From: Magnetovibrio sp.
GTDB taxonomy: Bacteria > Pseudomonadota > Alphaproteobacteria > Rhodospirillales > Magnetovibrionaceae
Reading direction: 5' to 3'
Length of the DNA stretch: 64,000 bases
Assembly: GCF_036568125.1 (NCBI RefSeq)
Contig: NZ_DATCTF010000010.1
Span: 186,001 to 250,000, forward strand
Shown: piece by piece, positions 24,534 to 32,426 of the stretch
Position numbering within the stretch: the stretch's first letter is position 1
Layout of the letters: each line of letters opens with the position of its first letter
Notes under the pieces: model-generated
Told to the model about the DNA's origin: nothing
The model's database searches: none
Seen by the model: the letters and a program-made list of their open reading frames with translations, nothing else
Position numbers and translations under genes: made by a program

Positions 24534-24944
24534 ATGACGCGCGTTCAAAAAGGAAGCTGCTTGTGCGGCCATGTCGCCTTCACGGTTGAAGGCGCGCCCA
24601 ACGGGGTCACCAATTGCCATTGCCGGATGTGTCAAAAAGCATCCGGCGCACCCTATGTGACCTGGGTCGAGCTGCCCAGAGCGGCGGTGCAATGGAGTGG
24701 CGCCGAGCCCGCGTGGCGCACTTCAAGCCGTGCGGCGATGCGCGGTTTCTGCCCTGCGTGCGGCACGCCGGTCGCGTTTGTTTACAACGAAGGCCGCGAC
24801 ATCGATCTGCCCAGCGTGCTGTTCGACGACCCTGAAGCTTATCCGCCCCGAGATGAAACCTGGACCGAAAGCCGCAGAAGCTGGACGGTGTTGAACGGCC
24901 AGTTGCCCCATCATCGGCGAGGCCGGGATGACGGAGAGCTGTGA
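24534..24944 (+). CDS. GFA / CENP-V family zinc protein
   Basis: A 136-residue protein. ATG 24534 is chosen over earlier frames because the family motif starts at residue 9: 'CLCGHVAFTVEG', then 'CHCRMCQKASGAPYVTWVEL', then 'RGFCPACGTPVAFVY', which gives the C-x-C, C-H-C-x-x-C and C-x-x-C zinc ligands of the glutathione-dependent formaldehyde-activating (GFA) family. Members bind glutathione or act in thiol and aldehyde chemistry, and many are uncharacterised. It is convergent with the EamA gene. Confidence 0.88.
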   Translation: MTRVQKGSCLCGHVAFTVEGAPNGVTNCHCRMCQKASGAPYVTWVELPRAAVQWSGAEPAWRTSSRAAMRGFCPACGTPVAFVYNEGRDIDLPSVLFDDPEAYPPRDETWTESRRSWTVLNGQLPHHRRGRDDGEL

Positions 24945-24953
24945 TTTGGGGGC

Positions 24954-25853
24954 TTAGGCCGCAGCGCGACGCAGGCGGGTTTCGCGGTACCAGACGTAAA
25001 TGCCGCTGCCGACGATCAACGTTGCGCCACAAGTGGTCCACACGCTGGGCACGTCACCGAACACCAAGAAACCCCAGATGATCGCGGCCACCACTTGGGA
25101 ATAGGTGAACGGGGCGAGCATCGACGCTTCCGCCGAATGAAAGGCTTTGACCAGCAGAAAATGTCCGCCGGCCCCGGCCAGGCCCATGGTCAGCATCAGT
25201 CCCCATTGAGCGGGCGTAAAGTCTTGCCAATAAAACGGTACGATGGCGCTGAGAATCAACGCCCCGACGGCGGTTGAATAAAAGGTGGTCGAGTCCGGGT
25301 TGTCCTTGGTGCGGATGACCCGCGTCATCACCATGTAGATCGCCAGCAAAACCGCCGTGACCATGGGCAGCAGCGCCGTCCATCCCAACACGTCGGAACC
25401 GGGCCGCGCCACCAGCACCACGCCGCCAAATGCGACCGCCACCGCGATCAAGCGGCGCGGGCCCACGTGCTCACCCAAAAACAGCCCCGACAGCAAGGTC
25501 ACCAACACCGGTGCCATGAACTGGATTGCCGCCGCATCGCCCAGCGGCATCAGCGTGATCGCCACATACATGAACGATGTGGCGCCGAATAACGAAGCGG
25601 CGCGTATCAACTGCAATCCCGGTCGGCGTGCGCGCAGAAACTGGAACGAACGCCGCTTGGCCGCGTAGACGGTGAAGGTGATGGCGGTGTGAAAGAAATA
25701 GCGCGCCCACAACACCACCAACACCGGCAGTTCCAGTGCCAGATATTTGGCGGTTACATCCATGCCCGCAAGCATGGCGCCGGTCACGATGATCATCGAG
25801 ATGGCGAGCGCGGGCGCAATATGAGTGTGATGTGTGTCTGTAGGGGAGGTCAT
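24954..25853 (-). CDS. EamA/DMT-family transporter
   Basis: A 299-residue inner-membrane protein with ten hydrophobic helices in two EamA repeats. The first ends at 'PVLVTLLSGLFLGEHVGPRRLIAVAVAFGGVVLVARPG' and the second at 'APFTYSQVVAAIIWGFLVFGDVPSVWTTCGATLIVGSGIYVWYRE', both diagnostic. Members export amino acids, nucleosides or other small solutes; the substrate is not predictable. AAGGTG precedes the ATG at 25853. Confidence 0.9.
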   Translation of the reverse strand: MTSPTDTHHTHIAPALAISMIIVTGAMLAGMDVTAKYLALELPVLVVLWARYFFHTAITFTVYAAKRRSFQFLRARRPGLQLIRAASLFGATSFMYVAITLMPLGDAAAIQFMAPVLVTLLSGLFLGEHVGPRRLIAVAVAFGGVVLVARPGSDVLGWTALLPMVTAVLLAIYMVMTRVIRTKDNPDSTTFYSTAVGALILSAIVPFYWQDFTPAQWGLMLTMGLAGAGGHFLLVKAFHSAEASMLAPFTYSQVVAAIIWGFLVFGDVPSVWTTCGATLIVGSGIYVWYRETRLRRAAA

Positions 25854-26010
25854 GCGGCACCTTAGACCGTTTCAAAGGTCATATGCCAGTATCTTGATGG
25901 AATTTTGCGCCATTGCCTAAATGATCATGAATGTATCTATGGATACAGACCTTGCTCACCCAGGAGCACTACCGTGTGGTTCTCCTTTAACAGTAAGAGA
26001 AGATCATCCC

Positions 26011-26316
26011 ATGAATACGATGCGATTTTTTGTCGATACACACGACACACAAAATGGAACCTTCCCCGAAAGCTTGAATGAAGAACAATTCGAGCAATTC
26101 TTTGCCCAGTACAAAGTGGCTTGCCAAGAGGAAGGTGTCGTTCTTTTGCAGGTCAATGTCGGCCTGGAAGACGGACGCGCGTTCTGCATGACAATGGCAC
26201 CCAATGCCGAAGCCGTGCGGCGTTCACATGAACGTGTCGGATTGCCGTACGCGTCGATCACCGAGGTTAAGACCGCGACCCCGGGAACCATTTTCTTCAA
26301 GCCACAAGCCGCATAA
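26011..26316 (+). CDS. DUF4242 (SCO4226-like nickel-binding) protein
   Basis: A 101-residue cytosolic protein starting at ATG 26011 after AAGAGAAGA. 'MRFFVDTHDTQNGTFPESLNEEQFEQFFAQYKVACQEEGVVLLQVNVGLEDGRAFCMTMAPNAEAVRRSHERVGLP' matches the DUF4242 layout: a ferredoxin-like fold with a strand 'F-V-x-x-H' and a 'A-F-C-x-x-x-A-P-x-x-x-x-V-x-x-x-H' helix that carries the Ni ligands in Streptomyces SCO4226. It may be a nickel-binding or signalling domain. It stands 68 bases before the peroxidase gene. Confidence 0.75.
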   Translation: MNTMRFFVDTHDTQNGTFPESLNEEQFEQFFAQYKVACQEEGVVLLQVNVGLEDGRAFCMTMAPNAEAVRRSHERVGLPYASITEVKTATPGTIFFKPQAA

Positions 26317-26323
26317 AGCGCAG

Positions 26324-26363
26324 CCTTCGACGCGGCTTTTTGCATAGGTGGCCGCGTCGAAGG
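26324..26363. promoter_or_regulatory. 13-bp perfect inverted repeat before the di-heme peroxidase gene
   Basis: CCTTCGACGCGGC (26324-26336) and GCCGCGTCGAAGG (26351-26363) are exact inverses with a 14-base loop that includes a TTTTT run, 21 bases before the ATG at 26385. It may be a terminator for the DUF4242 transcript or a hairpin or operator that sets peroxidase expression. Confidence 0.55.
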
Positions 26364-26384
26364 TTTGAGGAGTGGGGACACGCC

Positions 26385-27839
26385 ATGAACGCCGATGTTT
26401 TACCCATTTTGACGTACGGTTCGTTGATGCTTTTGACCGGTTGCGGGGCGCTTGTGTTGATTATGCGCGGGGATCTTGTCCCACGCTCGGTGATGAGTGC
26501 CGAAGGGCGTTTTGTTGTCGGCGGTGTGTTGGGGTTCGGGATGGCTGCATTTTCCATCAAATTGGTGGTCATCGCGGCTTTTGGACTGTTTCCCGCGCAA
26601 ACCATTGACGTTCAATTGCCCGATATGACTGAACGCCAAGCGAAGTATGAGCAACTTCGAAACACACCATTACCGGGATCCGCGCATCCTGCTTTATTTT
26701 CGTCACGGCAAAAAACTTGGCGGGCTTTGCCCGCCGCCGCGCCTACGCCAGCGGACAACCCCGGTACGGCCAAAAAAATCGCATTGGGCGAGCTCTTGTT
26801 TCACGATCCGGCATTATCGGCGGATCGCACGGTATCATGTGCGACTTGCCACGATGTCAAAACAGGGGCGGGGGCTGACGCGACCGCGACCGCGATCGGC
26901 ATTACGAAGGTGCCAGGACCACGCAATACTCCTACTGTGTTCAATGCCGCGTTTCAGGCGCGGTTGTTTTGGGATGGTCGGGCGACGTCGTTGGAAGATC
27001 AAGCAACCGGCCCCCTGATCAACCCCAATGAGATGGGCATGCCCTCACTCGATGCCGTGGTGGCGCGTGTTGCCGAAAATGACGTGTATCAAAAGGCATT
27101 TGCTGAAGCCTTTGACACTGGGAGCGAGATCACCATCGAACACATCGCCAAGGCCATCGCGGCTTATGAGCGAACTCTGGTTACACCGGATACACCTTAC
27201 GATCGTTTCGTGGGTGGCGATGACGATGCGCTGACTGAAAGTCAAAAACGCGGCATGTATCTGTTTCGCTCCTTGGGCTGTGCAAACTGTCATTCGGGGC
27301 CGAATTTCAGTGGCGCCAGTTTGGTTGGGCCGCGTTCGCCTTTTCAATTGTTGTTCGCAAGCCGTTCTGAGCTGGCGCTGCATTACGGTCTCGATCAGGA
27401 CAAAGGTCGTGCAGATGCTCAGGCCCAAAACGGTATATGGCGTGTGCCGTCATTGAGAAACGTGGCGTTGACGGCTCCCTATTTCCACAACGGTTCCGTC
27501 ACTGATTTAACTGAGGCTGTGCGCGTCATGGCATCCGCACAGTTGGCGGCCGATGTCGATGCAAAAAATAACATATCTCCATTGCGGGTACTGTGGTCTC
27601 CTGAAACCAAGTCGCTTTCGGGCTACCGGAAAAAGCAAATTTCATCGCAAGGCATCGAAGACATCGTGGCGTTTCTCCATGCCCTGAGCAGCGATACGCT
27701 CGTTCAACGTCAAAGAAGTGCAGTGGGGATGACACAAATAGAAAACCTGCTAACTTTTCCTTCGGTTGAGCAGAAAGGACACACATGGAAACAATCTATC
27801 CATTTGCAGACATCTCAGCTTCAGGGCGGGAAGCTCTAA
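26385..27839 (+). CDS. membrane-anchored di-heme cytochrome c peroxidase (CcpA/MauG family)
   Basis: A 484-residue protein starting at ATG 26385 after GAGGAG. Two hydrophobic helices lie at about 9-28 and 43-68, not a cleavable signal. The periplasmic domain has heme site CATCH at 152-156 and CANCH at 299-303, with the family block 'LGELLFHDPALSADRTVSCATCHD', 'PRNTPTVFNAAFQARLFWDGRATSLEDQATGPLINPNEMGM' and 'PSLRNVALTAPYFHNGSVTDLTEAV'. These enzymes reduce peroxide or act as MauG-type oxidases. The terminal 40 residues are polar and extend past the usual end. The last 55 bases overlap the Crp/Fnr gene at 27785. Confidence 0.9.
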   Translation: MNADVLPILTYGSLMLLTGCGALVLIMRGDLVPRSVMSAEGRFVVGGVLGFGMAAFSIKLVVIAAFGLFPAQTIDVQLPDMTERQAKYEQLRNTPLPGSAHPALFSSRQKTWRALPAAAPTPADNPGTAKKIALGELLFHDPALSADRTVSCATCHDVKTGAGADATATAIGITKVPGPRNTPTVFNAAFQARLFWDGRATSLEDQATGPLINPNEMGMPSLDAVVARVAENDVYQKAFAEAFDTGSEITIEHIAKAIAAYERTLVTPDTPYDRFVGGDDDALTESQKRGMYLFRSLGCANCHSGPNFSGASLVGPRSPFQLLFASRSELALHYGLDQDKGRADAQAQNGIWRVPSLRNVALTAPYFHNGSVTDLTEAVRVMASAQLAADVDAKNNISPLRVLWSPETKSLSGYRKKQISSQGIEDIVAFLHALSSDTLVQRQRSAVGMTQIENLLTFPSVEQKGHTWKQSIHLQTSQLQGGKL

Positions 27840-28441
27840 AACGCGGTGTATCGCTTCACAGCTTTGCCAAAGGTGCCACGGTGGTGGAAAAGGGCCAGAC
27901 GGTATCGGGAGCGTATTTCGTCACCCGTGGGCAGTTGCGGGTCTATACCCTCACACCCAGTGGCAAAGAGGCCACGTTATACTTGATCCGTCCGGGTGAA
28001 ACGTGTGTGTTTGCGCTCAATAGCCTATTCAATAAATTGCTTTATCCCGCTTGGGTGCAGAGCGAAGAGGATACCGATGTGATGGTCGTGCCCGGGGCGT
28101 TGTATCGCACCCTGTTCGCTGATGAAGCCGTGATTCAAGATCTCACCGTGCGCACCCTTTCAACGGTGGTGATGCGACTGATGACGGAACTGGAAGAGGT
28201 GCATGCGCATCGTGTCGATCAGCGCCTGGCGAGCTTTTTGCTCAATCAGGCGAGCGACGAGGGCTGGGTGTTGAGAACCCAGCAAGAAATCGCGTCCCAT
28301 ATTGGCACGACGCGAGAAGTCATCGCCAAGACGCTGGGCGTATTTTCAAAGCGCAAGTGGGTCAAAAGCGGGCGTGGCCGAATTCAGGTTTTGATGCCGA
28401 GCATGCTCGCAGCCCTCGTTCGGCGCGGTTTAGACGCTTAA
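27785..28441 (+). CDS. Crp/Fnr-family transcription regulator
   Basis: A 218-residue protein with an N-terminal cNMP-binding-like barrel (about 10-125; 'VVEKGQTVSGAYFVTRGQLRVYTLTPSGKEATLYLIRPGETCVFALNSLF') and a C-terminal winged helix (about 150-212; 'LRTQQEIASHIGTTREVIAKTLGVFSKRKWVKSGRGRIQV'). There is only one Cys, so it cannot carry an FNR-type iron-sulfur cluster. It overlaps the peroxidase gene by 55 bases on the same strand in a different frame, so it is probably co-expressed with it and may control an oxidative or nitrosative response. Confidence 0.9.
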   Translation: METIYPFADISASGREALKRGVSLHSFAKGATVVEKGQTVSGAYFVTRGQLRVYTLTPSGKEATLYLIRPGETCVFALNSLFNKLLYPAWVQSEEDTDVMVVPGALYRTLFADEAVIQDLTVRTLSTVVMRLMTELEEVHAHRVDQRLASFLLNQASDEGWVLRTQQEIASHIGTTREVIAKTLGVFSKRKWVKSGRGRIQVLMPSMLAALVRRGLDA

Positions 28442-28569
28442 CACGTGAAACGTCCTCCTTTTTGATCGAGTTGAAATACTGGATCATTTCGCTCAAATAA
28501 AGAACAATACAAGAACATTTGCGGCGTGATGGCTTGGTGAACCTAAAACTACAATTTTTTCAAAATGTT

Positions 28570-28593
28570 GCTGCCGTATCGGCGGCTTTTTTT
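28570..28593 (+). terminator. Rho-independent terminator after the Crp/Fnr gene
   Basis: GCTGCCG-TAT-CGGCGGC (one G-T pair) followed by a run of seven or more T. It insulates the dcw cluster from the upstream peroxidase-regulator unit. It lies in the 28442-28857 gap (416 bases), which holds this terminator, an AT-rich stretch, the repeat array at 28621-28701, the mraZ promoter region and no other gene. Confidence 0.85.
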
Positions 28594-28627
28594 GTGCTTA
28601 TGCGAGTGTTCTTAAGTTCCACTTATC

Positions 28628-28701
28628 CCCAGTAAAACCCAAGACAAACCAAGCATTCCCATTGACGCCCATAAGATCCCATGTTATCCCATAAGTTACC
28701 A
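28628..28701. promoter_or_regulatory. eight-repeat, 10-bp-phased MraZ-type operator array
   Basis: Read as consecutive 10-base blocks from 28621, eight blocks end in CCC or ACC and the next begins with A, placing CCCA or ACCA at 28628, 28638, 28648, 28658, 28668, 28678, 28688 and 28698. On the minus strand this is TGGGN (six) or TGGTN (two) every 10 bp. MraZ is known to bind TGGGN direct repeats with 5-nt spacers in E. coli (10-bp period) upstream of its own gene. The array ends 157 bases before the mraZ ATG. Confidence 0.8.
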
Positions 28702-28857
28702 ATGGGGCCCGTGAGCGCGTTCGACGTGCGATGCGGGCAGGCTTTCAAGCTTTCGGCATTGGGTTCCGTCACGGGGATGGGGCCGGTTTCGAAAACGAGG
28801 GAGCCGTTATCAAGGGCCTGCAAAGGGTCTTTGTTGATGCATCAGTTAGGGGGAGTT

Positions 28858-29331
28858 ATGGCGCTGCTCGTCGGCCGTCATCTCAATAAAATAGACAAGA
28901 AAGGCCGGGTCTCCGTCCCGAAGCCTTATCGGGAAGCCGTCACGTCTGAGGGCTTCGCGGGCGTCTATATTTTCCCTTATTTCAAATATCCGGCCTTGGA
29001 AGGCGCGGGCGAAGCGTTCATGCAACGTCTGTCCGCCAGCCTTGACGACAATCTCGAGCTTTTCTCCGACGCTCAGGAAAGTCTGGCCGCCATCACCTTG
29101 GAAAACACCTTCCAGTTGGCCTTCGATCCTGAAGGCCGCATCAGCTTGCCGACGGAGCTGTGCCAACATGCCGGTCTTGACGGTCAGGCGCTGTTCGTCG
29201 GGCATGGTTCGCGCTTTCAGATCTGGTCGCCGGACACTTATCAAGAGCACCGTGGCGGCGCGCTGGAAAAAGCCAAGGCCGAAGGGGCGACGTTGCAGTT
29301 GTCGCCGCGAAATCCAACCGGGGGGGAGTGA
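28858..29331 (+). CDS. mraZ: transcriptional regulator MraZ
   Basis: A 157-residue protein; ATG 28858 follows TAGGGGGA. It has two MraZ half-domains: 'RHLNKIDKKGRVSVPKPYREAV' near the start and 'LAFDPEGRISLPTELCQHAGLDGQALFVGHGSRFQIWSPDTY' in the second half, both with the DxKGRxxxP-type pattern. MraZ is an AbrB-fold dodecameric regulator that represses the dcw cluster through TGGGN repeats, which are present upstream. It is the first gene of the cluster and ends four bases before the rsmH start. Confidence 0.95.
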   Translation: MALLVGRHLNKIDKKGRVSVPKPYREAVTSEGFAGVYIFPYFKYPALEGAGEAFMQRLSASLDDNLELFSDAQESLAAITLENTFQLAFDPEGRISLPTELCQHAGLDGQALFVGHGSRFQIWSPDTYQEHRGGALEKAKAEGATLQLSPRNPTGGE

Positions 29332-29335
29332 GCCC

Positions 29336-30295
29336 ATGTCACAGCCTCACATCCCGGTTCTTCTCAAAGAGGTTTTAACTGCCCTAAACCCCCGTGACGG
29401 CGGTGTCTATGTCGATGGTACCTTCGGTAACGGCGGGTATTCGCGCGGGATTCTCGAGGCTGCGGATTGCGTCGTGTGGGGGATCGATCGCGATCCCAAT
29501 GTGATTGCCAAGGCACGCCAGATCGAAAGCGAATACGACGGCAGGCTACGCGTCGTCGAAGGTCGCTTTGGCGATATGTTCGATTTGCTGAGCGCCCGCG
29601 GCGTCGCCGGCGTCGATGGGGTGGCGTTGGATCTGGGCGTGTCCAGCATGCAGCTCGATCAGGCGGAACGCGGCTTTTCGTTCATGTCCGACGGGCCGTT
29701 GGATATGCGCATGGAACAAAAGGGTCTCAGTGCCGCCGACGTCGTCAACGATATGGACGAAGACGATCTCGCCAACGTCATATATGAATTCGGCGAAGAA
29801 CGCCGGTCGCGCTGGGTCGCGCACGCCATCGTCGAGGCCCGGTCCGAACGCAAGATCACCCGTACCGGCCAGTTGGCCGACATCGTGTGCCGGGTGGTGA
29901 AGAAATCAAAGGACGGCATTCACCCCGCCACGCGCACCTTCCAGGGCTTGCGCATCTACGTCAACGACGAGCTGGGCGAAGTCGATCGCGGTCTTAGCGG
30001 CGCGGAACGTCTGCTCGCGCCCGGCGGGCGGTTGGCGGTGGTGGCGTTTCATTCCCTGGAAGACAAGCGCGTCAAATCGTTCCTCAACGCGCGGTCCGGC
30101 AATGTGCCCAATCCGTCGCGTTACATGCCCGACAGCGGCGAGACGGGGCGAGCGCCGACATTTAAGTTGCTCAAAAAAGGCACCGTCAAGCCGAGCGCCG
30201 AAGAATGCAAGATCAACCCGCGTTCGCGTTCGTCGCGGCTGCGCATGGCCGAGCGCACCGATGCGCCCGCATGGCCTTATGGGGGGGCGGCGTGA
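29336..30295 (+). CDS. rsmH: 16S rRNA (cytosine(1402)-N4)-methyltransferase
   Basis: A 319-residue methyltransferase; ATG 29336 follows GGGGGGAG. The N terminus 'HIPVLLKEVLTALNPRDGGVYVDGTFGNGGYSRGIL' includes the SAM-binding D-x-T-x-G-x-G-G-x-[ST], and 'VDGVALDLGVSSMQLDQAERGFSF' and 'FHSLEDKRVKSFL' are the other diagnostic blocks. It methylates C1402 in the ribosomal P site. The TGA stop overlaps the ATG of ftsL by one base. Confidence 0.96.
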   Translation: MSQPHIPVLLKEVLTALNPRDGGVYVDGTFGNGGYSRGILEAADCVVWGIDRDPNVIAKARQIESEYDGRLRVVEGRFGDMFDLLSARGVAGVDGVALDLGVSSMQLDQAERGFSFMSDGPLDMRMEQKGLSAADVVNDMDEDDLANVIYEFGEERRSRWVAHAIVEARSERKITRTGQLADIVCRVVKKSKDGIHPATRTFQGLRIYVNDELGEVDRGLSGAERLLAPGGRLAVVAFHSLEDKRVKSFLNARSGNVPNPSRYMPDSGETGRAPTFKLLKKGTVKPSAEECKINPRSRSSRLRMAERTDAPAWPYGGAA

Positions 30296-30642
30296 TGACC
30301 CATCGATCCGCTTTCCTGCGCCACACCACCGTGTTGTTCCTGCTGTTGGCGGGCGGCATTTCGATGGTGTTGTTCTCGGTCAAATATCAGGTTCACGATC
30401 TGGAATCTCAATACAAGCGTTTGTCCGGTGAGTTGGAAGAAGAGCGCCGTGCGCTACATGTGCTGCATGCCGAGTGGGCGACGCTGAACGATCCGGCGCG
30501 CATCGAGGCGCTGGCGATCGAATACTTGAACATGGGGCCGGTTCCGCCGCGCCGTGTGGTCGGCCCGGACGCGATGATGAGCATTCCCGTGCGCGAGATC
30601 GTATTCGGCGAAAAGAATTCCGAGGGGGAGGCGGCGCAATGA
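30295..30642 (+). CDS. ftsL: cell division protein FtsL
   Basis: A 115-residue bitopic protein: a short cytosolic N terminus, a transmembrane helix at about 9-29, and a coiled coil ('KYQVHDLESQYKRLSGELEEERRALHVLHAEWATLNDPARIEALA'). It is identified mostly by position between rsmH and ftsI and by this layout, with the 'EWA-LN-P-RIE-LA' stretch typical of FtsL. It acts with FtsB and FtsQ in the divisome. It overlaps ftsI by four bases. Confidence 0.9.
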   Translation: MTHRSAFLRHTTVLFLLLAGGISMVLFSVKYQVHDLESQYKRLSGELEEERRALHVLHAEWATLNDPARIEALAIEYLNMGPVPPRRVVGPDAMMSIPVREIVFGEKNSEGEAAQ

Positions 30643-32426
30643 AGCATGCATCCCCGTTGCAAACCGAAATCCCGTTCGAGGCGCTGGACCCCGAACGCAT
30701 CCGCATGGAAAGTGCGCGTAAACAGGCGTTGGACCAGGGGCGGACGCGTCTGCTGGTCACCGGCGTGATGTTCGCGTTGGCGTTCGTGGTGTTGGGCGGT
30801 CGCTTGGTCGACCTGACCCGTCACGGTAAGGACGGTGCGCCGACGTGGCAGGCGATGACCACCAAAAAGGCCGAAAGCCCGGTGGTGGTGCGCGGCGACG
30901 TGCGCGACCGCCAAGGCCACATTCTCGCCACCAGCCTGCCCACGCAATCGCTGTATGTAGACAGCCGTGAGGCGCTTGAAGGCGGCGATGCCGAAGAAGC
31001 GGCGGACAAGTTGCTGAGCGTTCTGCCGGATCTCAACCGCGACCAAGTCCTTGATAAGATTAAGGGGGGCGGACGGTTCGAATGGCTGGCGCGCAATCTC
31101 ACCCCCGATCAGGTGTGGGCGGTGAACCGTCTCGGCGTGCCGGGATTTGGATTCCGCCGCGAAGAACGCCGGGTCTATCCCTACGGCCCGAGTTTTGCCC
31201 ATGTTATCGGCTATACAGATGTCGACGGGCGCGGAATTTCCGGTGTCGAGCGCACTTTCGAAACGCGCCTCGGCACCCAAGGCGAAACCATCGACCTGTC
31301 CATCGACATGCGTGTGCAGGCGATCTTGCACGAAGAACTGGTCAAAGCTCAAAAGCGCTTCAGCGCCTTGGGCGCGGCGGGCGTGGTGATGGACGTCAAC
31401 ACCGGTGAAATCATCGCCATGGTCTCGCTGCCCGATTTCGATCCGAACAAGCCCGAGAGTTCCTTGGGCGAAAGCGGGTTCAACCGGGCGACCAAGGGCG
31501 TTTACGAAATGGGTTCGACGTTTAAGCTGTTCACGACCGCCATGGCGCTGGATACCGGCACGGTGAAGTTGACCGACGGCTACGACGCCAGCGAGCCGAT
31601 CCACATCGCGCGCTTCACCATCAACGATTTCCATGCCAAGAAACGCTGGCTCAGCGTGCCGGAAATTCTGGTTTATTCCAGCAACATCGGCACCGCCAAG
31701 ATGGCGTTGGACGTTGGCGCGAAAACGCAAAAGGAATACCTGACCCGCTTCGGCCTGCTCGGTGCTTCCGACGTCGAATTGCCCGAAGTCGGCAGCCCGC
31801 TGTTTCCCGCGCGCTGGGGTGAGATTTCCACCATGACCATTTCTTATGGTCACGGCATCGCCGTTTCGCCGTTGCAACTGGCGGCAGGGGTTTCTTCGTT
31901 GATCAACGGTGGGGTGATGATGCCGCCGACGTTGATGAAGCACACCGACACGACGGTGCCGCGCGGCAAAAAAGTTCTGGAAGCGAAAACGTCCGCCGCC
32001 ATGCGCAGTTTGATGCGGTTGGTGGTGCGCGACGGCACCGGCAAGAACGCCGACGTGCAAGGTTATCTGGTGGGCGGCAAGACCGGTACGGCGGAAAAGC
32101 AAGTGGCGGGCAAGTACGACAAGAAGGCGCTGATCTCGTCGTTCGTCGGCGCGTTCCCCATGACCAATCCGCGTTACGTGGTGCTGGCGGTGGTGGACGA
32201 ACCGCAAGGCATCAAAGCCACGTACGGCTACGCCACCGGCGGCTGGGTCGCCGCACCGGTGGTGCAGGGGGTGATCGAACGCATGGGACCGCTTTACGGC
32301 ATGATCCCCGATGGCCGCGGCGTCGAGGCCGAGGACGCGCCGAACCATCCGTTGCATGTGCCGGTGTCCAGCGGGCCGAAGCGCACCGCGATGGTGGGCG
32401 GGAGCGTGCGCCATGCGACTTATTGA
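30639..32426 (+). CDS. ftsI: septal peptidoglycan transpeptidase FtsI (PBP3)
   Basis: A 595-residue class B penicillin-binding protein. One transmembrane helix lies at about 38-58, then a pedestal with 'RGDVRDRQGHILATSL', and the transpeptidase domain with S293TFK, S347SN and K481TGT, which form the active site. It crosslinks septal peptidoglycan with FtsW. The last 14 bases overlap murE. Confidence 0.97.
   Translation: MKHASPLQTEIPFEALDPERIRMESARKQALDQGRTRLLVTGVMFALAFVVLGGRLVDLTRHGKDGAPTWQAMTTKKAESPVVVRGDVRDRQGHILATSLPTQSLYVDSREALEGGDAEEAADKLLSVLPDLNRDQVLDKIKGGGRFEWLARNLTPDQVWAVNRLGVPGFGFRREERRVYPYGPSFAHVIGYTDVDGRGISGVERTFETRLGTQGETIDLSIDMRVQAILHEELVKAQKRFSALGAAGVVMDVNTGEIIAMVSLPDFDPNKPESSLGESGFNRATKGVYEMGSTFKLFTTAMALDTGTVKLTDGYDASEPIHIARFTINDFHAKKRWLSVPEILVYSSNIGTAKMALDVGAKTQKEYLTRFGLLGASDVELPEVGSPLFPARWGEISTMTISYGHGIAVSPLQLAAGVSSLINGGVMMPPTLMKHTDTTVPRGKKVLEAKTSAAMRSLMRLVVRDGTGKNADVQGYLVGGKTGTAEKQVAGKYDKKALISSFVGAFPMTNPRYVVLAVVDEPQGIKATYGYATGGWVAAPVVQGVIERMGPLYGMIPDGRGVEAEDAPNHPLHVPVSSGPKRTAMVGGSVRHATY

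Noticed and set aside
27785-27839. Overlap of the peroxidase and Crp/Fnr genes considered as a frameshift joining one protein.
   Set aside because: Both proteins are complete for their families; the peroxidase reaches its usual end before the overlap and the regulator has its own start.
28681-28857. In-frame extension of mraZ to an ATG at 28681.
   Set aside because: It would run through the end of the CCCA repeat array and lacks a ribosome site; the family N terminus begins at 28858 with a strong site.
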